Under the pieces are notes generated by a model. That model ran no database searches. It saw nothing but the letters and a program-made list of their open reading frames with translations, and had not been told where the DNA came from. 64,000 nt of DNA, from contig AP031356.1 in NCBI GenBank assembly GCA_037833965.1, positions 704,501 through 768,500 on the forward strand. Reading direction: 5' to 3'. The position numbers were made by a program, and so were the translations under genes. This DNA is from Marchantia polymorpha subsp. ruderalis. Lineage: Eukaryota > Streptophyta > Marchantiopsida > Marchantiales > Marchantiaceae. Every line of letters begins with the position of its first letter. Position 1 is the stretch's first letter. Positions 1-11,987 of the stretch are shown here, one piece after another.

Positions 1-43
1 TCTACCACTATATTGCAGTTTTAGCCTTTGGTGGGTTATTACA
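1..43 (+). repeat. 3' terminus of a third copy of the coiled-coil repeat family
   Basis: The first 43 bases match the last bases of copy B (28,920-28,962) almost exactly, including the shared ending TTTGGTGGGTTATTACA. In both places the match stops at the same base and Copia sequence follows: RNase H here, gag at 28,963. That agreement marks a real element end. Only the tail of this copy lies in the window. Confidence 0.7.
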
Positions 44-44
44 T

Positions 45-948
45 ATTTACACTTGGTGGTGGAAGCATTAGTTGAAGGTCTACCTTGCAGAAATGCGTAG
101 CCCAGTCAATAACGGAAGCTTAATATGTGGCAACAGCAGAAGCGGCAAAGCAAGTTATTTGGTTGGATAGGTTTATCATGGAAATGGGATTGAAGCAGGG
201 CGTAGTTAATCGTTATTGTGATAGCCAGTGCGCCTTACATTTGGCCGCGAACCAGGTCATGGATAGCAGAGTGAAGCACATTGATACCAGGTATCATTTC
301 ATCAGACAAGCAATGTCTGATAAAACGATTGAGCTAGTTAAGATCAACGGTAAACTCAATCCAGCTAATGCTTTGACCAAAGTTATTTCATTGGTGAGTT
401 TCAGGCGACACTGTGCTACCATGCAAGTTGTGCATGGGGAGCACATGTAAACTTTGCTAGCATAGTAACTCTATTTAACTCTTTACGTTATTACTCTATC
501 ATGTTATGGCTACGATTTAGTTCTAGTTAACTCTCGTGTAAAGAGTAGCCTTGTGATAGGTTTATGTCTAGAACTTCCCGCTGAGTAATAATATAGGTTT
601 CAGAGGTTAATGTTTCCTTAACACGAGTTAAGGGGGAGATTGTTGAGGTTAACTCCGGTTAAGGAGTAACCTCAAGCTCTAGCTATTTATAGCTATGTGT
701 GTCGCTGGCTTTGGGTATAAATATACCCCCAAAGCCAAGGCTTCTTTGAGGAGCTGAAGCATTGTGTATTCACTTGTCAGTAAACATGCTCAGTGTTCCA
801 GCCGTGGACGTAGCCCTCGAGGGTGAATCATGTTATATGAGTGTCTTGTGTCTTCGTACTTGGCTTGAATGATTCTTGGTGAACCATGTTATATGAGTGT
901 CTTGTGTCTTCGTACTTGGCTTGAATGATTCTTGGTTTTATGCTAACA
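45..948 (+). mobile_element. Copia LTR retrotransposon fossil: RNase H, polypurine tract and 3' LTR
   Basis: The first part reads as the C-terminal RNase H region of a Copia polyprotein. It has the usual order of a glycine-rich strand, a block resembling AEYVATAEAAKQVIWL, and a block resembling VKHIDTRYHFIR. A purine-rich tract at 630-640 directly precedes an LTR at 641-948 that begins TGTTGAGG and ends CTAACA. The fragment is broken and lacks everything upstream of RNase H. The tail of the coiled-coil family abuts it at base 44. The LTR belongs to the same family as the solo LTR at 34,505-34,820. Confidence 0.85.
641..948 (+). repeat. Copia 3' LTR with internal 56-bp tandem duplication
   Basis: The LTR begins TGTTGAGG, ends CTAACA, and carries a TATA-like GGTATAAATATACC near 714. 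It has the common Copia motif of GGACGTAGCC followed by GTGAATCATGTTA. Within it, 822-877 is repeated at 878-933 with very few differences, a 56-bp tandem duplication. The solo LTR at 34.5 kb shows no such doubling, so this looks specific to this copy or a subfamily. Confidence 0.8.
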
Positions 949-1099
949 TGGATTTTACTTCCTAATTACTCTATTTATGAAAAAAAACAAAAAAACTGCA
1001 CTACCACAGATGAAGTCATCATTTGTTGAAAAATCATACAACTTTCAACTAGTTTTATTTTTTTATTAAAATTCATAAATTTTTTATACTTATATTAAA

Positions 1100-3900
1100 A
1101 TTAAACATTATGTGAAATGATCACAGCCAATCATGCGCAGTCAATCATCTTGGACATTCAATTTTCCAAAGAGATAGGGCTTCACAACTCGAACTTGAAA
1201 AATTCTTGGTGACAAATTCAAACAGCAAGTGGCAACGTTGAGAAGGTTTTAAGTGAGAGCTCTAAATTTCTTACTTTATCTTTAAACCAAATTACCAACC
1301 AAGAACTTCAATTGCAAGTGCAATGTATGGTTACAAATGCAACTAGCTATGACATTTTGATTGGTCAAAACAATGAATCTAAGTTGTAAATTTCTGGATT
1401 TACATGCAATCCATGCTTCACTCGCAAACTATTACTTTATTGAAAGGGATTAATACTCTTTCATACATTTCCAGTTAACTGCATGAATGGATGAAAAAAA
1501 ATGAGGAATAGATTGTCGTTGCCCAAGCAGTTGCAAGCTTGATGGTTGCTTCCTTAGAGGTTATGCACTGAATAAAGATATTACAAGACGATGATCTAGA
1601 CTTCATTCAAGAATAAAGTCATTCCTTTAAACTTGTTTGATGTTAAATCTAGAGGGCTGGATGCCCTCTTGCAATCAGACATAGTGGTATAGCACTATGT
1701 AAATGTTGATCCATGTGCTCATGTGTAGCATCATGCATGTGGGAGCTTACCACTAGGTTTTTGCAACAATTTCTAGCCACTTCACGGAAGTCAAGCTTCA
1801 ATCTTTTCCATCTTGATATCCTACCTATACAACAAAAACATCTTGATATACTCGATTTCCTAAACTTGATCACTATAGGTTGTAAAAGCCAACGTTTTTT
1901 AGCAGCTGGTTTAGTTGACCCAAGATATGGACATTTCATAAATTTGATTTGAGTCATTACTTGGATCCAACCTCTTTTTCCAACAAATATTGAAGATGAT
2001 TAGTTATTGAAGATGTCCAAGCTTAATATTAATATTACTAGCAAGAAAGTTAGATAAGATAGTATTTTGTTCTAACACAATCTTGGTAAGTCGTTGTTGT
2101 TGAATGTAGTGTAGTACGGTTCTTACGCACACTGGCTGCAAAATCTTGTAAAAAAATGGCATTTTTTTTCTCAAAGTTTGCTTTTAAGAACACAACCAGA
2201 AATCCTATACTCTAGGTCTCTTAAATCTTAGATACAAATAGCTCATGCTAACCAGTAGTCAAGCAAGAAAAAACATCTTGAATTCCAACCAACATCATTG
2301 AAGAGCCAAAAGATGTTTGGCCCACATTTGTGATCTTTCGAGTTGTTTATGTTTTTCAGTACATACATATGTTTTTCTACAAGTACATAGAATGAACTAA
2401 GACTTAAAGAGAGGAAAATAATCATGGAGTTTCATCTAGCTATCACGGCCACACGAAGGTGACTAGGTTGGAGCATAATTCTTGATCAGAATGATGCATC
2501 TGAAAGTAATCACTTCGTTGCTAATCACTTGCATTCTTTTTCAAATGTATCTTGCAGAGAATGTGAAAGGGACTAAAATGCAGACACATGATGCTTCTTA
2601 GTGGCATCTAAACCAGGTTCATCTATCAATACTCAACATTGCACTTCATGCTAGCTACCAGGGAAGGAGATTATGCATGCAATTATACCAAAGTTGACTC
2701 TAACCCAAGTAAATCTATCCTAAAGTGGCAACTTAAGGAATTGACCCGAATAGGCCTTCTATTGAATCAATTCATGCATTGATCCAATTGATGCATTGAT
2801 TGATGATGATTCACACATTGCCAACTATAACCATCTACAATGATGATCCAAGAGATCATTGTCAAGCCAACAGTTTGGGCAGCAGAGAAGCCAAAACATC
2901 ATAATCATCAACCACAATGACTCATTTAGTTCCATGTGTAGCTAACTATTCTTTCATCATGGTTAATCATATGAGTAAGAAGCAAAAGAATCAGGTTCTA
3001 AGTTTACTACTTAAATAGAATGATGTGTTTGCTTTTTTTATGAAGAACATAGGTTAGTGCAAGCTAATGCAATTTTCTATTGGTATGGTTGATGAAAAAT
3101 CAATTTATTGGAAAAGACATCGCCTGAGTAAACACAAATGGCAATGGATTGATGAGAGATGAAAAAAGCTCCATGACATAGGGCTTATTCAATCCTCTAT
3201 ATCTGACTTTAAGCAATTAAAATCATGCTAGCAAAGAAGTACACCAGCGATTTATGGACTGAGAAGATGATGTGTGAGAACTACATACCTCTAAATGCAA
3301 ATACACTTCAAGATAAGTATTCTATGCCCATTCCAAAGAAGGTTTTTTGATGGTATTCAATACTTAAACTTCTTTACTATTGTGAATTTGATGCAAGGTT
3401 TCAATGAGATTATACAAACTACCCGTGATTATAAGAAAAAAATTTCCATAGAAACAACAAGTTCTGAAAATAACTTGTGATGTCCTTTAGACTTAAAAAT
3501 CCATCTATCACCATCTGATCTACACAGCTTGAGGAAGTTCATTGGTTTGTGCATTTACTAACGTATATATGTGCAAGATTTTAGTATCATTGCACCTTCT
3601 TTTTATATGATGTTGAAAAATGTTGTCACTTGGATATGATGCGAAAATGCCAAACAAGCTTTCAACTTGCTAAAATAGAAACTTGTAGAGTTTCCGTACT
3701 TAGAATGCATATTTTTAGCAAATTTTTTATCATACACACCAACTAAAGCAATATCAAGCCTTGTGCATATCATCAATTACATGAATCAGTCCACAGCTTT
3801 GTCATAGGAAATTGACAAAATCCTTTCCTTCTCAATGACTTCAATTGAACATCAAAGTACGGAGAATTTGAAGTGTGAGGTAAAAAAATTCCATGCTAAT
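1100..3900 (+). mobile_element. Ty3/Gypsy retrotransposon fossil: protease, reverse transcriptase and RNase H remains
   Basis: At about 1,250-1,390 the sequence reads as a Gypsy aspartic-protease tail, including a stretch resembling QVQCMVTNATSYDILIG. From about 2,970 it reads as the start of reverse transcriptase (resembling KRHRLSKHKWQWIDER). The palm follows at 3,290-3,480 (resembling LQDKYSMPIPKKVFDGIQ and FFTIVNLMQGFN). The start of the RNase H/connection region is at about 3,520-3,870 (resembling LRKFIGLCIYY). The element is old and broken many times, is AT-rich, and I found no LTRs for it. About 1,450-2,950 holds nothing I can assign beyond this element's interior. Confidence 0.75.
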
Positions 3901-3904
3901 TTAA

Positions 3905-4790
3905 ATTTTTCATGTTAAATCTATCAAGCAGATGTTGAATGTACTTCTCTTGGCTCAATCATAGCCTTTTTTAATCAACTTCTTCATCTTAAATGCAAAT
4001 TTTAGCTAGTTCTAACATCTATTGATGTTGAATTGAATCTTTGCCAAGATGAGCATGTCATCCATGTAAGATGATTGAACAATCAATCCAAAGCCATCAT
4101 TACCCTCTATATCAATATCACTATCTTCAAAATGGATGAATTAGCCCAAATTCATATCTTGAAAGAGCTATCCTGGTCCTATATAATTATTAAATCCTAG
4201 TAAACAATTTTGATTGATCGTCATCGTTTGATGCAGATACTTAAATCTCACTCACTGTAATTTGCTACTCTTATTTCTATTGTTTAGGAATTTGCTTCAT
4301 ATGTATTGAAACCATTCCTTGTGTTACATTATTAATCACATTATGATCAATTTCTTCCTCAACAACATTTTTGAGTGAATGTTTTTCCTTGTGAGTTTGA
4401 GTAGTATGAAACCTCTCCCCTTCTTTCAATGATTTGGACTCATTAAAAGAAATAACCCTATTGATAATATATTTATGGGCTTATTCAATCTCATAACCTT
4501 TGACCCTTCACACCACAAGCATATAAAAAAATAACAAGTCTTGTATGTCCGATCCAACTTGTACTATTTTTCTTGAACAAAAGAGTATAAGTTGTACAAT
4601 CAAAGATTCTTAAACAATTATAATGAATCATCCGTTTGTGTTTCAATTTAATTAGAACCAAGAAGTTAATTGCATTAGAAGGAGAAAAATTTACCACATA
4701 CACTCCAATATTGATAATTTCAACCCAAAATTCATATAATAAATCAGATTGTTACAACAAACTGCGCAACTTTTCCAACATTGTTTGATT
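3905..4790 (-). mobile_element. Copia fossil: integrase C-terminus and reverse-transcriptase fragment
   Basis: On the minus strand, 4,490-4,740 reads as the end of a Copia integrase (resembling LRIFDCTTYTLLF and ACGVKGQRL). The opposite end contains a reverse-transcriptase active-site block resembling SSYMDDMLILAK at about 4,045-4,075. It is broken, clearly old, and sits back to back with the Gypsy fossil on the other strand. It is probably the remnant of one element that lay beside or inside the other. Confidence 0.65.
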
Positions 4791-4799
4791 GAAACTCTA

Positions 4800-7700
4800 A
4801 AAAATAATATTCTATTGAGAAGTATAAATTGTGGTATGATGACATCTGCTAGTGGTAGCTGAGCTACGGGGAGATGAAGCTAAGACTCGATTTCTCCTAA
4901 GGTCTAGTCTAGTCTTCGGAAGGGGGTATTCAGTCTTCGGTGTTAGAGTCTTTGAAGTTATCCATGAAGGACTTCCGACGACGGATTCCCAGTGAAGTAA
5001 AAGTTGAAGCCACCCAAGAAAGAAATTTGAATGGCGGCATCTTCTATTCGCACGAGTTGACACTAGTGTTGCGGCGGCGAGCTACACTAGTGAGAGCACG
5101 AGCTCGTCCCCCACATTTCACTATACCACAGTTGCAAATCCATGAGCAATCGAGGTGCGGAAATTTGAATTTTCCGAAATAGCTATGGACGTCCCGGAGG
5201 AATTTAATTGACGGCGCTGAAGGTGCTTGAGGTGAAATTGCGGGTCTATTGCAACGAGCTGATTGTAGCGAAGCTCGATTTCGTGATGTGGGGATGGAAC
5301 TAGGTTTGCGCGGCAATGGTCCAAGAATGTGTTGACGCGAGCTGTCCGGAGACTGATGAACATCGAGGCAATCCCAAACGATGGCAAATCTGAGATTGGG
5401 AGAGAGTCTTGGGGCGTTGCGCAGGAGAAGATGACGATCTTACCTTTGACAGTGAGAGTGTCAAAGTAACGCGCGCTGACAAAAAGACGTGTGCGGCGCT
5501 GTTCAAGAAATCGCGTACTGGCATGAATGGATATCGAACAACATGGTATCACGATTGCCTACGAAGGAATGTGGCAGTTACATTGATGCATATCCTCTGA
5601 TCATTTCGAACAACCTACATGACGATTTGACAAGTTGGATTTGTAGAACGACCACTACAAGAAGAACGTATTCACTGGCGAGGATACTGTGGACGGTCAC
5701 ACTCCAGCACATTCGGGAGAATCGGCAAATTACTTGTCTCCTTCCCTTGACAATTTCTACAAAGGGATGGGATTATTGACCGTAGTATAGCAGAAGAAGT
5801 TTTCGCTCTAGACACATGCGACTATGGAGATGAGACCATGGGTGCCAACGAGGTCGATACCGATCAAGAAGATACTCAACTTGCATTGCCTTAGGGAGTG
5901 CAGACGGAACTAGAGACTGAGTGGAAGAACGGCCGTAGTAGAGATATAAGCTGCAAGAGGTCGTGATTTTGGAGACGCTTGATCAACGTGCCGAAATGCG
6001 TGTCCAAAGGCCGGTTCCCACCAAACTCAAGACTGCCAACGTGCAAGCTCGTACAAAGATGAAAGCGTGGAGGCTGATAATAACGGATGACAGCAGCATC
6101 AAAAGCAGTGTCGCTGCATTGCAAGGCCGTCTCACTTTGGCCGAGTGGGCGGAATTGGAAGCAGATGTTGCCGAGACTGAGGAGGAAGGACCTTCGGAGA
6201 GAAACCTTCTGCCGTCAGAGTGGAGATCTTCTGTAGCGTTGGAGGGCAATGCACCGAAGGAAGTTGAAGAGAAGGAGTCAGATAAGGAGGAAGAAACCCT
6301 GAGGCGGAATCCGGGACCTTCGGCCGAAGCTGGGATGTACACTTCTTTGAGGAAAAAGAGCCTAGAAGTATTGACGGTGTCGTAAGACATAGAGCAAGAT
6401 CCAACTTTGCTGGAGAAGTTGGTAGACAAAGTATTAAACAGCGCAGCGATGGTGCTACGGAGTAGCAACCGGCAGTTTCACCTCGGACGTTCACAAGGAC
6501 TGCCATCTTGGAAACCAGAGAAGATTCTTCGGTGGAGGAAACTCAGTAGGGAGGGATCAATGCGGCAGTTGTGCTATGCAAGCAGGTGGTTCATTTACTC
6601 CGAATCTAGATGGCAAGTTGGAGAAGTATGCTGGGCCATCCGATGTCGAATCTTACGTGGAGCTAGTGCATAACATGATGCGGGTGAAGATGGCCGCAGC
6701 CACAATAACAGTGGAACAAGTGGAGAGCTTAGCTGTAGAGCGTGCAGCGGCGAAGGCTTTGCTGGAGGAGAAGGAAGGAAAAGTGACTTCAAGAGTCCCA
6801 GGCGAAGTGCGTGGCACTTCAGAAAAGATTAGCAGAGAAGACAAAACTTTGAAAGTCTTTAGAGAATGCATGTGAGGATCTTCAGACTGGCATTGAGACT
6901 TTCAAGCGAGCGACAATCGATCTTCGGGATAGACTGAAAGCGTCTAGGGTGACTTTCAATGAAGAGTCGCACCGCGTGGACGTATTGACTAAGGATCTAG
7001 CGAAGAGAGATCGGGTGCACGTAGCGGCATTGGCAGCAAAGTCAAAGGAATTGGCGGAATGTGAGGTTGTTAGGTCTTCGGAGCTGGAGCTGTTGGATAA
7101 GTTAGAAGCCAACTGCAATGAAATGCGATTGCAGCAATCAGCAGCTGAAGAGCAGTTGGGCGAGGTGGAAGCGAAATTGCTCGAAGTGGAGGAGAAGAAT
7201 CAACTGTTAGCGGAGTAGACAAACGACGGCTTAATAGAGAAGGTGAACCTATGCCTGCGCGGTTTTGTGATATGGCAGATCGAGGAACAAAAGTGGCTGC
7301 AGTTGCGGAATTTGGAGCATCAAGTGACGGCGATGATTGCTTGTTTTGTAGGTGGGCAGCGACAATTAGCTTGGAAGTTAGATTTGTTTCTTTTCGGTTT
7401 GGACGAGATGAAGGAGAACTTGGAATTGGAACTTCCAGCCGTTTTGCGTAGGTTAGGATTAGATAGGAATTCAGCGGATGCGGTAACTGTTGGGTCTTCT
7501 GGCGACGCATCTGTTTGTAGCTCGCGTCATAGCGAGTGATATCTCAGAGTGTTAGTTATGAATAAAGGAGCCCAAGGCTTCGGCTTTTTGGGAATTCTCA
7601 GTAGCTATTTTTCTCAATTTTCAGTCTACATTCTCCGCGCGTCCGTGAATTGAGTGTTTGTCACCGTGCGAGAGATACTTCGATTTAACAAAGATACCGC

Positions 7701-8087
7701 ATCCGAGGTGGAAGCTCCAATTCGGGTAGAATTTGAGTAGCAAATGGCTAGTTCAGGATTTAAGCAAATTTGTAATTGGAAGCTCTATGCAGCTATCTGA
7801 GTATATACTTGAGGAATTTTCCCCTTTATATATCAAGATAGAGTCGCGATCGATCTCTGTAGTACTTGATTGAATCTAATTTCAAGAATTGAGTGTGCTC
7901 TACGCTGCAATGTGTTGCCTTTAGACTAAGCAATTGCAGTACTTTTGGGAGCGACAGAGACCTGAGAATTCAAACTCTTCAATGGACTGTTAATACGTGA
8001 CACTTCTTTGTTCTTTGTGTTGTTTCTGTGCTCGTGAGATTGGATCTTTACCATTATGCTTCATTTGGGTAATTATATGTCATTACA
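4800..8087 (+). mobile_element. Coiled-coil repeat family, copy A (unclassified, broken)
   Basis: This region is far less AT-rich than its flanks. Its order of parts matches copy B at 24.2-29.0 kb. A conserved domain comes first (5,409-5,600, resembling GRCAGEDDDLTFDSESVKVT), then an acidic low-complexity region, then a coiled coil (about 6,700-7,220). After that comes a non-coding 3' tail with a shared block containing CTGAGAATTCAAACTCTTC at about 7,962. The copy is broken several times. Weak resemblance of the first domain to the 'putative plant transposon protein' family is an inference from hydrophobic pattern only. No LTRs, terminal inverted repeats or reverse transcriptase were found, so the class is open. 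A few GCCTTCGGC-like motifs occur (for example 6,317 and 7,579). Confidence 0.6.
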
Positions 8088-8148
8088 ATCTATAGTATTT
8101 TGCCGGATCTTTTGTAACAAAAGCTTTTCTATGTATAAATTAAGGCAA

Positions 8149-8371
8149 GCATTGGTTATCTTGCTCATGTAATTGAAATTTAATCGAATGAATCTTGTTT
8201 TACTTTTCTATTGCAAAATTTACTTCCTCGGTGGCAATTAGAATGTGATTTTTTGAAAATATAGCATTGGTTATCTTGCTCATGTACTTGAAATTTCAAC
8301 AAATGAATCTTGTTTTACTTTTCTATTGCAAAACTTGCTTGCAATTAGAATGTGATTTTTTGAAAATATAA
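8149..8371 (+). repeat. Tandem duplication, about 115-bp unit, two copies
   Basis: The unit beginning GCATTGGTTATCTTGCTCAT at 8,149 is repeated at 8,264. The two copies run in register to GTGATTTTTTGAAAATATA, the second copy being slightly shorter. It lies just beyond the 3' end of copy A. Confidence 0.85.
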
Positions 8372-10435
8372 CAGGTGCACATGCTCTAAACATCACCCTG
8401 ATGTTCTACTATTTTCACTAAATTAAATCATTACGGACTAAGATGCACATTAGCAAAACAAATCACTAAGATTGTTGATTCACCAGCTTTCACGATCTAC
8501 AAGATGCGATTCAAATTTATCACAAGCTTCAATCCAAAAGGATTTGATGCGGAGCTCATCATAGTTTTTGTGATCATGATCAGTTCTAAGTATGGTTTGT
8601 TTACTTCTTTTAACAATTGTATCATCAAAGCTATCATTGAAGTAGGTTTTTTGGAAGTATACAAGATAATGAATTGAACACAAATTTTGAAGTAGTTTGA
8701 TTCTTGGATGATAATTTTCTTCGTGATTTGGATGTTTTGTGATTGCAGTTTTTGCGCAAAAAGTGTATGCATCTAGCAAACTTTCAAGAAAAGAAGTGAG
8801 CATATACAAGGACCGGATTATGAAGCTGACAAACACTATGTACTTGGATTTCAACATCAATCTTCAACAATATAGAATGTCGAGCAAGAGAGTGTTATTG
8901 ATCAATTTGTCTACAGTAACATGGAAACAATTCAACAAAACAATTGCAAATAATGATAAAGTTGCCAAAATTTTGATTGATCTTAAACAGTTGCAATTAG
9001 CCATTGTAAAGAACAAATTGATACTTTCAAAAGAAACATAAAGACGTAGCCTTGATATATTTTCATTTTCACATTCTTTAAAATTTTGCTCAAGGTTTGA
9101 ATTTCTTGTAAAATATTTTTGATATTTGATACTTTAAATAACAATAAAAACAATAAACAACACTTTGACACCTTTTATAACTAATCATTGTAATTTTATT
9201 TTAATTTAAATTTTATACTGCGATTTCATATATGATATTTACTTTAATCACAAATTTTTGAACTTCTAATACATATTTGAATTGAATATCAAATTGATAT
9301 CATTTTTTTCATTTAATCTCAGTTTTAAGCTTTAATTTTTTTAAATTGGCTTTAAAATAAGTTTGATTCAACATATGATGTTTTGAAAAATAAGATAGCA
9401 TTTTAGCATATTGTGCTAACAAGAAAATCTGCTGAAGTAATATTTAGTGCTATTATGACATGGTATCAAAAATTATTGTTTGAAATATATTGGTGCATAA
9501 AAAAATACATACATGTTTATTGATCACAATTAATAATTTTTTTATGTAAAATTTTAGTGAAAATAAATCTATCATGATAAAATATCATGATAGAGAAAAA
9601 TTTATTTTAGAGCTCAAATAAATATGTGTCTTTAATAAATATGCTTTTTGATAAGATATATTTTTGAAAGTGTGCTTAAAATCTAATATTAAGTGTGCTT
9701 TAAATTAAATTTTAAAAATTTTAATTTTATTTCTTCATGTTTTTTAACAATAAAAAAATAAATATTTTTTTCAAGATTTTAAACATATTTTTTTCATATT
9801 TTGAATACAAATTTGCAATTTTAAAAAAAAAAATTTGTCTTTTTTCTATTTGAAATTTTGAAAATATATGAATCTGAAAAAAAAATTATGTAAAAAAAAT
9901 TTCATACTTCAAGTTGTAAATATAATTAATATATATATGATTTATTGATTTAAAGTAATTTTTTAGACACAATTTGATATCATAGGTTATCAGATTTTAT
10001 TTTTCTATAATCTATTTTTTATAAGTAACATTTCTTTATTGAAATAATACTATTAAATTTAAAAATTATAATTGGAAAATTAACTGTTTTGTAATTATCG
10101 CTACAATCATTAAAATAAATATTTTTTTAAAAGTGATTTACTAAATTAATATCCAAAAAATTAACTTTGAAGTTATCTCATACATATTTTACTATTTCCA
10201 AAATGTTGGAGCCAAATAATCAAAGTTCTTTTTTTAAATAATTGAGATTTTTTATTAATTATATAAGTATATTCATTTTGTAGATATTTGAATTAAATTA
10301 AACAAGTACATTTTTCATTTTTCTCTGCGTATGATTCAAAAATTTTTCTCCTTCAAATAAATTTTAGTAATCTATATTTAACACTTGATATTAACAATTT
10401 TTGTTACATGTTTATGATTGTTTGGTGATTATCAT
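8372..10435. other. AT-rich stretch without a recognisable gene
   Basis: Composition is strongly AT-rich with many A and T runs. Short open frames occur on both strands near 8,480-9,170 but show no domain I recognise. A short hairpin lies at 9,569-9,593 (11-base arms of CTATCATGATA around AAA), with outer arms AAATAAAT and ATTTATTT. I see no other feature. Confidence 0.6.
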
Positions 10436-10439
10436 TTAT

Positions 10440-11790
10440 GAATAGACAACTAAAGTACAAATTAAAGGCTATGAATCTAGGCAAGACATTGATGCTGAAA
10501 CCTTCCATCTACAACAAAGACTTGAAAACATTTTAGTATAAGGATGTGAGTATAGTCAAATTGCATTTACAGTCTTTGCGTATGAAGCAAGTGAATGAAT
10601 ATAAAAATTCTACTATGATGTTTGAGGCTTTTGAATGAAAGTTTCATTGCAAAGAGTTGACAAACAAGATGAAAGGTTTTGACACGAAGAGTCAAAATCA
10701 CATGGATTGGTAATTTTATTATTGATTTTCAAATCTTGACGAATAGAAAAAAATACATCTCTTGAGCTCACTACCTACTTCTTATTGATCATTGTTACTT
10801 GTGTAACTTCATCATGATTCATATAGAATCAATTACCACAAAGTTGTAAATGTTTTATTGATTGATGATTTACAACAAAAGATGATGATGATATTTCTTT
10901 CCTACTTTTCATTTCTCACGACACTTAATATAACTTCAGAAATGACAAGGATAATAAACGTTTTGGATTTAAAGGTAGATGAAAGTCTATGATTAATTTG
11001 CAAGAGAGGAAGAAAGTAATCTATTGGAAACATGGCAAGAGTGACCTCATCAAGAAAGATTGCCGTGTGAAAATCAAAGATGTTTATCTGCCTTCAACTA
11101 ATGCGGCTAAAGATTTTGATGTCACGAAGCATGATTTGCTCAAAAATCATCTATGATGGTAGAGTTATGTTCTATGCAACCCATCAAAAAATATTGATGA
11201 TTTATGAATTCTAAATGATGATTATTTCATCATTCTCTTATAATATACAATATTTGTATACATTTTAATATCAAACGTTTAGATGAAATTAAAAATATTT
11301 GATCTTTCAAAATTCAAATGTTTCATGAAGTTCACTTTACATTGATTCAAGTCAATTTATACTTGATTTAAGTAAAAAAATATTTTATCTTTATAAATTT
11401 AGATTTAAAAAATCTTAATGTATCTCTAGTATCTAAAAACTTGAGGTGAGAATAGATGATAAAATTATATTAAAAAATCACAATCACAACTACCTATACA
11501 TGGTGGAGGACAAAGTTATTTGTAATGATTTCAACTTTACTAAACTTCAAGCTGAAATATTTCATATATAACAATCTAGGCTAGGACACAGGAGTAATAT
11601 ATACATGACACTCCTTGATGATAGTATATTATTACCTAACATGAATGAAGATGATTTAAACATCTGTGAACATTGTGTTTTAAGCAACATGATATGCATA
11701 ATGACTTAAGAGATAATCTTCAAATGAATCATTTTATGAAAAATTATGCTACGTATCTTTTATTGAAAATTAATCAGATTTATGTGGATG
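10440..11790 (+). mobile_element. Old Copia fossil: gag, zinc-knuckle remnant and pre-integrase region
   Basis: The first part reads as a Copia gag core (resembling KYKLKAMNLGK, and LSSLPTSY near 10,760). A decayed zinc knuckle follows near 11,020-11,075 (resembling YWKHGKSDLIKKDCR). At 11,570-11,700 there is a pre-integrase block resembling RLGHRSNIYM and ICEHCVLSNM. The element is AT-rich, broken many times, and looks older than the minus-strand Copia at 29-33 kb. I could not define its LTRs. Confidence 0.65.
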
Positions 11791-11940
11791 TATTTTTCAC
11801 ACTAAATTTGGAAATCTTTTTCATTTTTTAAAGTTGAACAGCTCAAGTTCAGACTAATATTTTTTTATTGATAATTATTCAAATTTTGTGTGGAGTTATT
11901 TTTCACACAAAATTCTGAGATCTGTGTCAAGTATATCTGT

Positions 11941-11987
11941 GCTTAATTCAGTAACCCTAAAAGAGTTTTAGGGTTACTGAATTAAGC
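11941..11987. repeat. Perfect 22-bp-arm hairpin with CCCTAAA/TTTAGGG inside
   Basis: The arms 11,941-11,962 and 11,966-11,987 are exact reverse complements separated by GAG. The inner part contains ACCCTAAAA and its complement, a single plant-telomere-like heptamer on each arm. No array of the heptamer is present, so this is not a telomere tract. Confidence 0.9.

Noticed and set aside
8739-9041. Plus-strand open frame of 100 codons in the AT-rich block
   Set aside because: It has no domain and no convincing gene context, and AT-rich composition with Lys/Ile/Asn codons yields such frames by chance.
11941-11987. An interstitial telomere tract
   Set aside because: Only one heptamer per arm is present, with no array.
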